From positions 108,642,118-108,706,117 of the forward strand of contig CM075855.1 of NCBI GenBank assembly GCA_037975125.1: DNA of 64,000 nt, given 5' to 3'. The DNA comes from Latrodectus hesperus (Eukaryota > Arthropoda > Arachnida > Araneae > Theridiidae). Numbering within the stretch: position 1 is the stretch's first letter; every line of letters begins with the position of its first letter. This document shows, piece after piece, positions 11,023 to 25,104 of the stretch. The position numbers and the translations under genes were made by a program. The notes below the pieces were generated by a model. The model was not told where the DNA came from. It saw nothing but the letters and a program-made list of their open reading frames with translations, and did no database searches.

Positions 11023-11778
11023 CATTACAATTATTAATTTAGAATTTTATTAATTGATGAAAATTTTAAATCGTCCTTACCGATTTAAACTAATCATAAA
11101 AGTGGATGTTTTGTCTTGTCTTTTTCCTTTTTCTTTTTCTTTGGCTCTATTGTCTATGAAAAACGGCTTCTCAAACTGATGCTTTGGTCTTTATATAAGA
11201 GGAATTGTTTTAATAGCAAAATTAACTTCGACACTATTCTCAGGTATTCAATGGAGAACTTCGTCTTGTTTGTTGCCGCCCAGAAGAATGCGATTGGAAG
11301 GCAGACAGCAAATTCATCGACAAGAGGGATTCACGACGCCGTCTCATTACCAAGTCTTAATTAATTATGAGTGACGTAGATTCTGACGTTATAGATATGT
11401 TTAGCCAATGAGAATTGGAATAAAGTTATGTAATCATGATCTTAACTGAAACGAAGGAAGCAAGTACTTTAAGGTTAAAAATTAAAAATTGAAAAAGAGA
11501 AAAGATTCTGAAAAATAAATTCAAACGAATAATTTATAAAAATAATCTCGAAGAAGAAATATTTATCAAAATTTCATTTCCCTGGCGTCAGCAACCACTT
11601 CGTGAAATTCATAAATGAAAACTTCGTAAAAATAAGCAATTATTGCACTCAAAATTTAAAAAAAAATTACAATGAAATTTACTGATAATTTGTATAAATT
11701 ATTGTGTAATTTTTTTATTCCTTTTGCATGTTTATTCTGTTTCATATTTTAAATGTTTATTCTTTTTTACATGTCTAG

Positions 11779-11845
11779 CAATTTTCAAAACATGGACAAG
11801 ATAGAAAAAGGTCCGAAGGAAATATTTTCACCTGAAATACAAAAA
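11779..11845 (+). CDS. GARNL3: GARNL3 exon
   Basis: Sixty-seven-base exon. Its first base C completes the AG left by the previous exon (serine), followed by 22 codons reading NFQNMDKIEKGPKEIF then SPEIQK. The vertebrate counterpart has KFEKGPREIFHP at the same place. The acceptor is acatgtctag (11769-11778) and the donor is gtaaga (11846). It ends on a codon boundary, which fits the next exon 33 kb away. Confidence 0.92.
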
Positions 11846-12549
11846 GTAAGACGCGCATTTTTTATTATTTATAGTAAAACTATCTGACGCGAAATAAATC
11901 TCCTTGTTTGTTAACCAAACGGTAGACTCAAGTACAGATCCTGGAATTCTTGATTTGTAAACGGAAACAAAATTTTAACTTCCTGATGTAATATTGTCTT
12001 AGTTTACCATTATATATGAATGTATTTGATTTAAAACTAATTGAATGTAATTTAAATATCATTATATTATACAATGCAATATAAAATGTGAAATTCCAAA
12101 CTCATCGTGATTTAATGCTTAATACAAATTTCTTATTCCTTTCCTTTTTAAAGCACTAATTCTTTAGTTGACAATTGAGCGAATTTCAAAGCCTAAAATA
12201 CGAAGTTAATTTGGCTCGTTGTGTAAATTATTTCAATGAAGTTTTGAAAAATTCAGCTTATTCAATTTCATTTGAATTGTTCACTATTTATATAAAAAAA
12301 TATAATTCGAAGAGAAAACAGTTCTAAGGAAACTTTTTCAGTAGTTTGAATTTGCATTAAAATATTATTTGTACTATAATTATATAGTATTGTTTACATA
12401 AGTTACTTTAATATTTGTGAATATAATAAAAAATACAGAATACGTTTTGAAACGAATTAAGATTTATTTAGTATATAGGTGGAATTCATTTTATGTAAAT
12501 GAATACTCTTGAAAGAATAAGCATATAAATTAGCAACTTCTAGTAAAAA

Positions 12550-14900
12550 GTATATTAAATGGAAAAAAAATTTTTGAACTGTTGGTTCTTTGCCTCTCGA
12601 TTACTACAGCTGCTGTCTCACTCTGATTTCTCCAAGTCTTACAAGCAGGGACAAGTCAATTTCTTTCTTAAGAAAAACAAAAACGCGGGTTATCCCACTT
12701 CTTATCGACTTATATGTCTACTTCCAGCACTAGGAAAATAACTTGAGTGTCTACTCATCGGAAGACTTTATCATCTCCGTGTAACGAAGTTCCTCCATAA
12801 TAGTCACTTAGGCATCCGGCCTAACCTCACGCTTTTTAGAAACTGCAACATCATTTTAGACATATTTGTCAAAACAAAAACTACTCTACGCTTATAGCTC
12901 TCGATATCCTCAAAGAATTAGATTATCTCTAATGATCAGGACTTTATTTTGTGCTTTGCAACACAAATTGCCCGAGAAATATACATATTTAACGAAATAC
13001 AAAGCTTTCTTCAAGATCGAAAACTAATCTCAATCTACGACGAAAGGCAGTTAGAAATTCCTCTTGACCGAGACCGCATGTGATCCTGTTTTATGGAATA
13101 TCTATTACAACGAAACCCTTAACTATCCATGGCCAAAACTCACAAATATTATCGCAATTGCTGACGATACTTTCCAAGTAGTTGCCCACACCTACGCACA
13201 ACTATTGAAAGAAAACTACAATGAAAATCTGTATTTTTTCCTAACTGTGCCATAAACTCACATTACCCATCTGGCCCTTTAAATCCTAAATTAAGATTTA
13301 TAGCCAGAAATGCAAATCTCTTAAATCGAACCCTATATACCATTAGACAATAATATATCTTAAAACATACAGAATACCAGTCCACCTGTCCTTCTCAGGA
13401 ATTATAGTAGATACAAAAACTGTCTTTATATATTTCTTCATATCAGTCTATGAAAAAGAAAATGGTGCCCATTTGTCTAGTGATTCTGCTCATCAATTGG
13501 TAGAGATTGGGAACTAAAATCTCGAAAAACATTCACCTAACATTTTAGGAGAAAATGCTGACTAACAGTTCAACATTGTGGACAATTCCCATGATCATAC
13601 CTTAAGAAAAAGAAACAATTAAACAGTCTTCACCATACTAATTACTAGGAATTATAGACAACATCAACGATAGCACTTTCAATGTTAGAAGGACTCCCAC
13701 CACTTCACATAGACATAAATGTTTTAATGTGCATTATAGAAACAAATGTTTTACGAGTGCAATCAACAATCACATTAAACCAATTGCAATTTAGCAGTCG
13801 TGATAAAGAACCACCAGTAAGCAAAGATAAGACCCATTCAACAACCACTTTCAAAAGCATTTTAGTACTCAATATCCCAACTCGGCACTCCACAGCATAT
13901 ACACGCCATCCTCCATAACCTACTACGTACAACATATTCACTGATGGCTACAAAAGGAAACCAATTGCGTGCCGCAGTCATACTTTATTGGAACAACATT
14001 TTATTTTTGGAAAACGAGATTAAGCTAAGGGATGAAAAGTCAGTTTTTCAAGCTGAAGACATCGCCATCCTTCATGTCGTTGATCTTATAGGAAGAAATA
14101 ACCTGTTGCACGGGACACAATGGTCCGATATGGCCTATCAGTATTCTTAGCTCTGCGAAACACCCTTCACAAGTCCCCTCTCTGATTTCCAATATCCAAC
14201 AGAGATTTGCAACAATCAATTTCATGATCCAGCTTAGTTGGATAAGAGCTCAACAAGGTTTCAATGGAAATGAATGAGCTGATGCTATAGCAAACGCTTA
14301 ATATCTCTCAAGCAATTCTCCTATCATTTCTACGATCACACTTAAAACGCCTCTTTCAAATATAAATATGCAATGCTCATCTGATTGTAGTACGAACAGC
14401 ATCTTCCTTTTATTGTGCTTAACATTTGCGTATGTTGTAAGAGGCTAATACACAGCGCCATCTAGTGGTGATATTTTAAACTATTTTTATTTCAGAAATT
14501 TTGAGCGCATTGTTTGAAGTGTCTATTGTCCAAATATTTTTCTGTTTCGACTAGAAGAACGACCTTAATCCCTTGAGTAGCGGAAGTTTAATTTCCCTAA
14601 CCATGTGCAATGCAGAAATAGCAAAACCTATGGAATAATGCAGAACAGGATCGCTTTACTAAATCCTTAATACCAAGGATATAGAGCCTAATGACATATG
14701 ACACTCGCCATTTTAACGAAATTCTTGGGCCATTCCCAACCTACTTCTCAAGAATAAAGAAAAGTGACATCTTCAGCTTGTATCTGTGGAGGGAGAGGGG
14801 AATACCCTGCTGAGAAACTTATCGTTTCCACCCCAAGAAAAAGTTGGAGCAAACAGACGCTCATTTTCTAAAATTCTGCTTTGGGAACAGCCACTGGCAC
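12550..14900 (+). pseudogene. Non-LTR retrotransposon relic (RT, RNase H, terminal knuckle)
   Basis: Plus-strand blocks in the order of an R1/Jockey/I-type LINE protein. First is a reverse transcriptase start with FFLKKNKNAGYPTSYRLICL and LPALGK (12660-12740). Next is CDPVLWNIYYNETLN and then IIAIADDTF (13075-13175), the polymerase ADD box. An IFTDGYKR-like block near 13935 is the RNase H start. NE then stop then ADAIAN near 14270 is the RNase H end. SACICGGEGNT near 14775-14810 is the terminal Cys cluster. Stops and frameshifts break it throughout, so it is an old dead copy, 5'-truncated. Ends are approximate. Confidence 0.75.
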
Positions 14901-16185
14901 CAAATAGTTACGAAAATACCTATCCGCAAGGGGCCTTTAACTGTGTATTATTTACATTCCACCTGATAATGATCTGTGTAAAACACCCAATTTGGATTAA
15001 TGATAACACCATTAAGAAATATCACTTTGTGTAATTTTACACAACAAACAATTTAATCAACAACTATGGAGAATCAATATTAAAATCATAAACTTTCCAA
15101 ATTTTCGAACTCTAATACTTAACTAGACTTTAATTACTTTAGTTGTTATTTTGTTTCCTTACAAAATGTATTTTTTAGTTAAATCTCTTATATATTTATG
15201 CCAATTTAACTGGGACTACAACCCTTTCTCGTTATCGGAGCAATACACCTCCAATTTGTACATATCTTGATTTACAATAAATGTTCAAATGGCATCAGGA
15301 AGACGTGACCCGTTAACCCTATGGTACAGTCAGGGGTCTCACAGCGCGGATTGATTGCTTTCTTAATAAATGCCATATTTCAAATATTTGGCGTAAAGAA
15401 ATTTCTAATAAAAAATACAAAATAAATCTTAAAATTATAATATTTCGATATAATTTTTCCAATTTTAATATTTTAATTGATTGATAGTTAAGTAAAAAAT
15501 ATAGTTTACCATCTAAATCAATAAATATTATAAGGAAAATAAACCTGATCATGCAAATCCATCATTTTTATCAATATTGGAAGAAATAATTTTCTCTTTT
15601 CTACGATTTTTTTATTTTCTTGATACAAATATGAGTTACGAAAATTTCGATACATCATATATGAAATTTTCAGTCAAATAAAAAGTTTAATACATTAAAA
15701 TTACAATCTAATCAACGCGAATTATAAGAAGTTACAATTATCTGAACTTTGAAATTTATCTACTGCGATAGGAATCGGATATTAAAGCATATCAAATGTT
15801 GATATAAGTTTAAATACATAGTTATGTGCGGGATCATATTTTGCGGCGTTATAAATGAACAATAACAAACTTTTATTTTGCTTGGAATTAACTGCAGACA
15901 AAATAAATAACTTAAAATTATAGATTTTATCCAGTTTAAAATTATCGATATGTTTCGATATTGTATTTTAAAATACTAATTTTTAAAGAATATCATTATA
16001 AATTAAATAATTCATGAGATATAGAAATGAAAATTATGAATTTTCTTTCACTTCGATTTTACTAATATTTACCTAAATTATTCGACATTTTATTATCGAA
16101 TTTTAAATAAAGGTTTCCTATTTATGCTACAAGATTGAAAAAGAAAAGATCTCGAAAACTTAATTATTAACTACTAATTTAGAAA

Positions 16186-16545
16186 TCAAATTATTTAGTT
16201 TTCCGTAATTAATAAAACTGGTTAATTTTTTTGAGAAAACGTTTTACAGATAGCACATAGTATTCATGTGTTACAAAGCAGAAAACCCTGGAATCTCCCA
16301 AGCGTCCCCCTTGATTGATGTCAATTCGGAAGGCAGAAGAGCAACATTCTTCCTACCATTGTAGAAATCAAAGCATTTAGTTTTTGTAATTAATCAAATT
16401 GGTCAATTGTTTTTGAGGAAAATTTTTACCGATAGCACACAGTATTCACGTGCCACAAAACAGAAAACCCTGGAAAATCCTAGCAACCATCCTGACAGAT
16501 GTCCATTTGGTAGGTAGACATTCTTCCTGCCATTGTTCCTCGTAG
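16186..16545. repeat. Two-copy degenerate tandem repeat, about 180 bp per unit
   Basis: Units at about 16186-16365 and 16366-16545 share GATAGCACA(T/C)AGTATTCA, CAGAAAACCCTGGAA and ACATTCTTCCTNCCATTGT in the same order. Divergence between them is considerable. Origin unknown; no coding family recognised. Confidence 0.75.
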
Positions 16546-17370
16546 ACTGGTATCAAACTCAGCACTTTATGTTCCAAAAAAGCTGTTCTTCTATTTGGCC
16601 ATGATGAGCCATCACCATTTAGCATTTGTCGTAGAAAGCAATAAAGAGTTAAACTATGTTTAAACTTCGCACGTAGGTAAGTTATCAATAATATCACCTA
16701 TCAATACATTACAAAAATATTAAAATCAGAATCAAATAAAGTAATATTTAACATGCATAAATCAGTTTTGTAATGGATTACAGCAAAATGTTGTGATGTT
16801 TCAAGGTAATGATTAAGCTGTTTTATGTAGAAAATGTTAAAGTAGTATGAACTACAATTTTATAATAATGGTGGTGCTTCTTATAATTGATTTCATTTTC
16901 ACAACAATATAATAAACTGAATTTTCAGAAGGAAAAAAACTTGATGTCATTATCACAAAATTATAACACTTTGATTTCTACTAAAATTGTAATCAATAAT
17001 ACTTTGAGATTAAAGTTATAATCTCGAGTACTTTGACTGTGATTAAAATAATAATCGACAGTACTTTCATTTGGATTAAAATGTAATCAATACCATTTTG
17101 ATTCGCTATCCTCAGTAGAACAAGTCTAATTAAATAAATTGCAAGGTGTCAACAGCACCTTTCAAATTGTTATACCAGACAACGTTTGAACTACTAATTA
17201 GGATATTTTCTGAGACTTATTGGGTTGGTCGAATTTGCTTGACGTTTTATGTTAATTTTTTCAAACGATTGATAATTAAGATGAGTGCCATTTTAAAGCA
17301 GCTTCGGAACACAACAAATATCCACATCGGAAGTGGTAATCGAACCTTTGACAGCTGAAATGAAGGTGAA

Positions 17371-18016
17371 AATGTGTTGTTGTTGTTGTTTATCCCCCTT
17401 GAAATAGATAAACAAAACCAAGTCCATGAGACCATATCGCACAATTAAATAAAAAAAAAACATCTCCCTCATTCAACAATTGCCTCGCAGAGGAGCCAAT
17501 ATTCAAGATAGGAGAGGGCGAATCAATGGCAGAACAGCGGCAAGGTACATAAGTCTTCCCATTTCCATTGAACAGCAGCTTTTTCATATGACTAGACCTA
17601 CGTCTAGCTAGGGATATCTGCACAAATCTTGGGCAGGAGCATTTTAGGGGCAATCCAGGCGATACAGCAGCATACCAGGCATGATCAGAAGGGGTAATCA
17701 GCACAAATCTTGGACAGGAGCGCAGCAAGGACAATCCAGGAGACTCGGCAGCATACCAGGCATGATCAGAAGGGGTAGTCAGCACAAATCTTGGACAGGA
17801 GTACTGCAAAGGACAATCCAGGAGACTCAGTAGCATACCAGCCATGATCAGAAGGGGCAATTAGCACAAATCTTGGACAGGAGCGCAGCAAGGACAATCC
17901 AGGAGACTCGGCAGCATACCAGGCATGATCAGAAGGGATAGTCAGCACAAATCTTGGACAGGAGCACTGCAAGGACAATCCAGGAGACTCAGCAGCATAC
18001 CAGCCATGATCAGAAG
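17371..18016 (-). repeat. 81-bp minisatellite (five units) next to an (AAC)n-tailed segment
   Basis: Units begin at 17622, 17703, 17784, 17866 and 17947 (periods 81, 81, 82, 81), each starting ACAAATCTTGG and containing AATCCAGG and CATACCAG. On the minus strand the unit reads 27 residues such as SDHAWYAAESPGLSLL then RSCPRFVLITP; the single 82-base unit splits the frame. Downstream on the minus strand the segment runs to an (AAC)n tail at 17374-17390, so repeat and tail may be the 3' region of one retroelement (inference). No known protein was recognised. Confidence 0.75.
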
Positions 18017-18612
18017 AAGTCTCCTCAAGTGGTTGATGTTAACCCATTAAATTGTTAACTCGACCCACAGAGAAGGTGTTTTCAACAAGTTGCTGTTACC
18101 TAATTGTACTTTATATAACGTGCCTTTATATTGTTATGATAGTAACATTATTCATTGTTTTTGAATTAACAGTACTCATTGTTATATTTTTCTGAAGAGG
18201 CATCAAATATTTTAATGTTTTAGCGACTCATACTTTTTTGATGGAATAGGAATTTATGTCCTGGATTCTGTATGTTATTGCGCCCAGGATTAAAATTGTA
18301 ATTTATTAGTCATCCTGCTTTTAAATTTATACGCAAATATTTTACGTATACATGCATAAAAATCATAATGACAAGTATGGCATGTTATTTATATTATTAT
18401 ATCAGTCAAAAATTATCTATAAAAGACTCTAAGATTTCAATTGACTAATAATATTCAGTAAAACTTTCAGGATATTTTTTAATTATTTTTTGCAACTTTA
18501 GTTTATTAGTAAATATTTTGTTATGAAACATATGATATATATTTAGAATGACTTAATGTAAAATCAATTTAAAATGATTTGTAAAAAAACTATATGTTAT
18601 TTTAAAGAATCT

Positions 18613-18880
18613 GCTCACAGATGCCGTATAATCCAGGATTCTAAATTCTGCATTTTTTTTTTTAGTGATGAAGAAGTATTGCAAAGATGACGTTTGGTGA
18701 CGTGCGTGATGACATAAGTACTAGGGTTGCCAAAATAAAATGTTCTGCATAATTTTTATAGATCTCCATAGCTGCGTCGTAATAAAAATAAAAACTAAGT
18801 TACCAGATGCAGTGGAAAATCCGCCAAAAAAATCACTAAACTTAGAACTTGGCATCCAAGATTATATGGGATCTGTGCCA
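18613..18880 (-). mobile_element. MITE-1 copy 2 (inverted)
   Basis: The left end contains CACAGATGCCGTATAATCC, and the right end in reverse reads GGCACAGATCCCATATAATC. Inner TTTATTACGACGCAG on the minus strand matches the plus-strand block of copies 1 and 3, so this copy is inverted. About 268 bp, no coding. Confidence 0.8.
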
Positions 18881-21364
18881 AAGTTCTTTTAATAGAGTAT
18901 TGCTAAAATTAAAAACAAATCATTCTGTCATGTATAGTAAAATTATAAACTTCAATTTTGTACGAAAAATGAAAATCAGAAAAATGAGCGAAGCGTTATA
19001 CATTTTTATTTATTCCTTTAATGTGGTATAACAGAACAAATAAAATAGATATCGATTTTCAAAAAGTACCTGCTCTTTCACATAAATTGAAGAGATTTCT
19101 CTTGGGAATGAAACACCTTTTCTTTCTTAAAATTGCGAATCAACAATTAGAAAATATTTGAATAGAGTAACTATTATCGCTTCTTACAAAATGTTTATAA
19201 TATGTGAACTCCACATATTTTTTTAATTTCTCACTTATTTCATTATTTCTTTCATTTTCGATTACATCCGCCAGCAGGTTAATATGTTTAAAAGTCATGG
19301 AGTGATAATGTAAACTACTGTTTCAAACATTCACCAAAATGTTTTTCCATTAAGTAATTTTCATTTTCCAATTTAATCTGTTTCAATATTTTATCAAATT
19401 TTGAGTAAAGTTGAAACACATAATAAAGTTAATTGAAATGCATAATATATATACACAATATGAAGTATGCATATTTTACGCATAAGATTATATTCGTTGA
19501 TCAAATTCTAAAGAAATGAATTAAATTTATAGGATTTATTTTGATTATTAAAAATCGTACACTTTTTATAGTTAAGTTATAATTTAAAAAAAAACAAATT
19601 TTATATTACAGTTAAAATATCTTTCAGCATATTTTTAATATTCTAAATTTTAACATAATAATAAAACACTAACTTTTTGTATAATAGAAAAAAATTCAAA
19701 AATAATTTATTTATCTAAAAATTGAACCGAGTTCGTTTTTTCTCTCAATAGATTGAGTATCTTTCTAAAAATTTAAGAGTCATTTTTCAGTTTTATTAAT
19801 TTTCTATATACATTGCATTTACCTGTTTATGAAGACAATTACTTGCTGTACTTTTATTTTCCCTTATATTTAAATAAAAGTAAACCTCATTATGTAGTAT
19901 TTATAAATTGAAAGATAAAGTATTTTCAGAATTTTAAGATGTTTCAAAATGAAATTATTTGCTCAGTAAGCAATACAATATGTAATGCAAGAAATTTTAT
20001 GCACTTCTGTAAGAAGGAATATGTGAAAATGTACTATAATATTAAATAATTATCATGAATATTAAATTAAATCATGAAGTTATAAACAAAACTACCAAAC
20101 TATTTAAATTTTGCAATGAAAATTAATTTTAATTTAATATAACATGGCAACAATTAAAACCGAATAATTAATCTAAATAATTATGGAAAAAATCATTTTT
20201 GAAACTAACTTGAGAAAATAATTTATTTATGAAAAAACTTTCTCTTTTAACTCTGGTTTAAATAAAAGAAAAATGGGAATTTTTCTTTTATTTAAACCTA
20301 AATACAATTTCCTTTTTAAACAATCGATGTTCGAGTACTAGGAACTAATCTCATATGCAAGTCTAACACTAAAATTATCATCATTAAATCTTAAAATTGG
20401 TATCCCATTAAACCTGTTCCTGAATTATTATTGTATATTTCCTGTATCCTGAGCCTGGAGTTAAAATTAATTAAGATATCATAAATTTATCTCAGTCATT
20501 ATCCTCTACCTTTTGATGCCGGCTTGGGACCCTCACACTCTCAAACAATCAGCGGCATCGCTTTTCCTTCCAAAGTAATTCTTTTTAATCTGAAATAAGA
20601 GATTAACGAATTCAAAGCACTTCAGTTCTGTTGGTGGAATTAATTAGCATACGAAACATGATATACTTTCTGAAAAGGCAAATAAAAAGGGCAAAATGTA
20701 ATTAAAGTATTTTCAGTGCAAGTCTCTCTGATCTCCTTCGCGTGAAGATTATTTTAGAGAGAGAGAGACAAAGGAATTTAAACTTTCTTATAAGATGTAG
20801 CAAAAAAAAGATGGAAAAAGATTTGAATTTTAATCCCTTCATTGAGTTTAAGACTTTTCCTTAATTAAAAGTATCTTGATTATGCGGATTTATCATTCAT
20901 TGTAGCAAAATAATTACAGCTTTATGTTTCACTCCATAAATATGAAACATTTTTTTAATTTAGTTATATTGTTTTGGAAATTAAAAAAACCAAAAAAAAA
21001 ATAATAATAATTCAAAACAAATGTGAATTAATTTTTAAACCACAACAAACAAGTAAACCAAATTTGAATTTAATTAATAACAAAATATAAGTAATAGGAG
21101 TTAAACGTGATTTAAGAAATAAAATTTATGCCAATATATATCAGCGCACTAAAAAGAATATAATATGAAAAGAATTTATGTTTCGTTTATCAGTATCATT
21201 AGTTTTATGAAGAGAATTCTTCAAATATTATGTATAAACCAGATATTTCCTTGTTAATGATAGCGACAAGCGAAGCAATAGTTTTTCAGAAAATCTGTGA
21301 ATCATTTCAAAATAGTTGTTTTGGCAATTTGAAAACAATTGTACATTCAAAGCTCAACTACTGA

Positions 21365-21757
21365 GTTGTTGTTACTTAAGATATTTGGACACACAAACAC
21401 ACACAAGCCAAGTTTGCTATGCAGTCAGCTATGCGGATTTAAGTCAGTAGGGTGTGTTTTTTGTTGAATCTGAGCACTACGAAGTTGAAAGTAAGATTTT
21501 ACTTTATGACTCCTCCAATAGATGGCACCACCAGAGGATTCACTCTATTTTGACTGATATGGAGAAGAATAAAAATTTCTCCAGATTATAACACCCATGG
21601 TAACTGCTGAACGACCGACCACAGGACATTCGATTCCACAGATTTAGCGAGCACTTTTATTGCATGTATTCGGTGGGTCTTTGGCAACATTGGGAATCAA
21701 ACCTCATTTTTACGGACGGAAGGCCGATGCCGTAACCACTAGGTTACTTCTGCCCCT
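21365..21757 (-). mobile_element. SINE-F, long copy with shared 3' module
   Basis: Minus-strand SINE with head AACCTAGTGGTTACGGCATC and a B-box region GGTTTGATTCCC. The body (AGACCCACCGAATACATGC, TGTGGAATCGAATGTCCTG) is shared with 22259-22432, and then comes GTGGTGCCATCTATTGGAGG. The 3' module of about 110 bp (21380-21490) is the same one that ends SINE-E. A GTT-rich tail closes it. Confidence 0.8.
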
Positions 21758-22258
21758 TAAAACCTATGAAATATATAGGCAATCAATAAAGCTTTCATAC
21801 AGGAAAACATGAATGTTTGCTGTAAGTGGGCTTTATTGGCCTGATTTGAATTTTTTAAACAAATACCTTACCCTACGTCTATTTTTCAAAGTAGCGTTAT
21901 TATTAGTAGTATTAATGCAGCGTTATTTCTAAATAGCTTTGCCTCCAAATGGTTGGTATATTTTGTGACTTAATGCACGTGCTTATAAATGTACAATCAA
22001 ATTGTAAAAAAATACCGATTTCCTGGGATACTTACATTTGTCTTTGCTATTCCACAAATTATGATTGATGAAAATGCGTAGTTGACCTGCTTTTTTAAGA
22101 ATAGATATTCTTACCCTTGACCAATACATTATTACACGCCATAAGATAAATTAATTTACATTTTAATTCTCATTTCATGTGCTAGCAAAGCAAAAATGTC
22201 AGGAATTTAATCGGTTAGAAATTTAATCAATGTCAGGAATTTAATCACATCACAAAGC

Positions 22259-22432
22259 TGGGCCGTGCTAGCCTAATGGTTAGGCCAGTTGCCTTCTGTT
22301 TGGAAAGGTGGGGTTCTACCCTGTATGCCACCAAAAACTCACCGAGTACATGCGTTATACGTGCTCGTTAAATATGTGGAATCGAAGTCCTGTGGTCGTT
22401 CGTTGAGCAGTTACCATCGATGTAATGGACTG
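22259..22432 (+). mobile_element. SINE-F head and body, tail missing
   Basis: Plus-strand copy beginning GGGCCGTGCTAGCCTAATGG, with a degenerate B box GGGGTTCTACCC and the body shared with 21365-21757. It stops after CAGTTACCATCGATG and lacks the 3' module. A short duplication of TGTCAGGAATTTAATC lies just upstream (22198-22247). Confidence 0.75.
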
Positions 22433-23000
22433 GGAAAATTTTGAGAGAAATATAGAGAAATACATGTTTTTCATAAAAAAAAAATTTCGCTAAATTAACT
22501 ATGTTAAAATTTTTTTCAGTTATAATGTCTTTAAACGAGCAGAAAATATTTACTTTACTCCCAAAATATGAATAAAATACATCATCCATTATTGTACGCT
22601 TTAAATTTTGGATTATTATTTTTAAAATACTGATGGTTTATATTCCTTAAAATAATAAGAAATATTTTTCTGAAATATAATTAAAATTCGTAATTGATAC
22701 TTATAACCATCCTGTGTTAATAGAATGTCTAAAACTTAATTCACCTATATAAAGAGTATCAATTTATGCTAAATTATTTATGCACATATACATTGATCAC
22801 GTTTATCAGAAAATAATTAAATAAATTGCGTATTAATGAAAATATTTAATTGAATTTTCAAAATATGTCTTCTTTTTCTAATTTATGAATATTTTCACCT
22901 TCTGATAAATGTTCATTGTTTAAAATTTTTAATAAAAGTAAGCTTTTTTTTTAATTTCGGAAATAGAAAAATTGAAAGAAATAAGAAATACTGTGTGTTA

Positions 23001-23003
<3 letters not shown>

Positions 23004-23092
<89 letters not shown>
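23004..23092. repeat. (AT)n microsatellite
   Basis: About 88 uninterrupted bases of AT dinucleotides. Confidence 0.97.
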
Positions 23093-23093
<1 letters not shown>

Positions 23094-24046
23094 CGAAAAA
23101 ATTCAATTAAGCTGTCAATAACATTTTAGGATGATTTCTTCTGTTCTTAGAAAGGTAATAAAAACCCCATTAAATTCTACTTTTCTTTTTTAATTACTTG
23201 CAGGGGATTCCAATTAATTGAATGTTAGTGATAAGGAATTTCTTAATGTAAAACTGTTTACAAGTATTCCTTATGAAAAGTTATAAAAAGCGAATTTCAG
23301 TGTAATGTAAATTGACATGTACATTAATACATTTTAATTTAGATACTTCGAACGAGTTAAATGGTTATGTTCATAGCATTTTTTTCCTTCGCAAATAAAA
23401 AGAGTGTCAAAGAAAGGTGTGGAATTTAATGTTAAGCTTAGCACGAGAAATATACGAATAAACCCAATCCCTGCTTACCCAATTGGAAGATTGGGTAAGT
23501 CTATGGAGCATACAATTATATTTATGGATAAAAAAACAAGTTTTTTAAACATTGCATATGAATGAAGCAAAAAAAGATTATCTATCCTAAATGAAGAGAA
23601 ATAAAATATATAGAAATCACATAAAGTGCCGGATGATAATTTTGGTAAAAATAAATCCATATTAAAACTAATTATTTATTTGTTGTCAAATAAAACTTTA
23701 TTGATATTATTATAAATTTTACTGCAGTTTGTTACATTCATATCAATAAATTTCAAAATTTAATATTAGTTAAAACAAGAAAAACAGCTTTACTAATTGA
23801 AATAGCTTTTTTTTTGATTGCTCATAAAACATAGTGAAATTTGAAAATCAAATTTATTTGAGTGTACACAATATATTCCTTTGATTTTAAAAATGCACAA
23901 GAATAACATTCAAATGTATTAAAGCAATGAAGGTATAAGTAAAAAAGCTTAAATTGTCTTGTTAAATACTCCTCTGAAACCGTTTAAATTAGTACTTTTA
24001 ATTACAAAATGTTTTTAAATAGAATACATACATTCAGGGTGTGCAC

Positions 24047-24200
<154 letters not shown>

Positions 24201-24628
24201 TACAGTAAAAATGAAAAATCGGTGATTATATAAAATTACTGGTGATTATACATAATCACCACTGAATTTGGTAAATATGATAAATTGTTTCATATTTATC
24301 AAATTTACTGGTTAGTTTATAAAATCCCCAACTCATAATAAGGAAAGTAATGAATTCGGATTATTTTGTGGAAACAAACCAAACTCATATTCTATAGGGA
24401 AATAATCATTCATTTGTATTTACGTGTAAGCTTATGCATTAGACTGTTTTAGAAATACAAAGCTTGCCAGATTTTTTACATTTCCACTTATCACCATAAT
24501 CACGACAATATTTGGGAAATATCCAACTCGTAATGGTAAATGAGATTAATATCATGACATATTGGGCCAGTAGAATAAAGTGCAGGTTTTCTTTGAGTAT
24601 TACTACTCAGAAAGGTATTTTTTGGTTG

Positions 24629-24766
<138 letters not shown>

Positions 24767-24957
24767 GTTTTTAAAATGAAACTATACATTTAAGCAAATA
24801 AGTACAATTCATTTTCCAATGAATGTGAAACTAAATTCTTTCTTTAAGGAAAGCATACAAAATGTTTTTGTAATTTTTAATTGCTATGCTACTACTATTT
24901 GATTAGTATTCCACACAGTCACTGACGACCAGATGATATAAATTATAGACTACTTTG

Positions 24958-24959
<2 letters not shown>

Positions 24960-25021
<62 letters not shown>
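24960..25021. repeat. (AT)n microsatellite
   Basis: About 60 bases of AT directly upstream of the segment that leads into the SINE-E copy at 25105. Confidence 0.97.
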
Positions 25022-25024
<3 letters not shown>

Positions 25025-25104
25025 TTACCTTGACCCCACATACATACAAAGCGACGCTGGCGAGACCCAGAATGTATCTTTAGGTTAACAGGTTTGGGTT
25101 GGAA

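Larger units (their letters stand above)
7456..11778 (+). other. GARNL3: GARNL3 intron, 4.3 kb
   Basis: Contains a Tigger-like element with a nested SINE-A (7656-8397), a 385-bp MITE (8628-9012), a SINE-E fragment and a complete-length mariner (9765-11022). I see nothing in 7456-7655, 9021-9348, 9454-9764 or 11023-11778, apart from a T-rich run at 11115-11145. Confidence 0.85.

Noticed and set aside
17622..18016. Possible CRISPR array from regularly spaced repeats
   Set aside because: Units are contiguous at 81 bp with no variable spacers, and the genome is eukaryotic.
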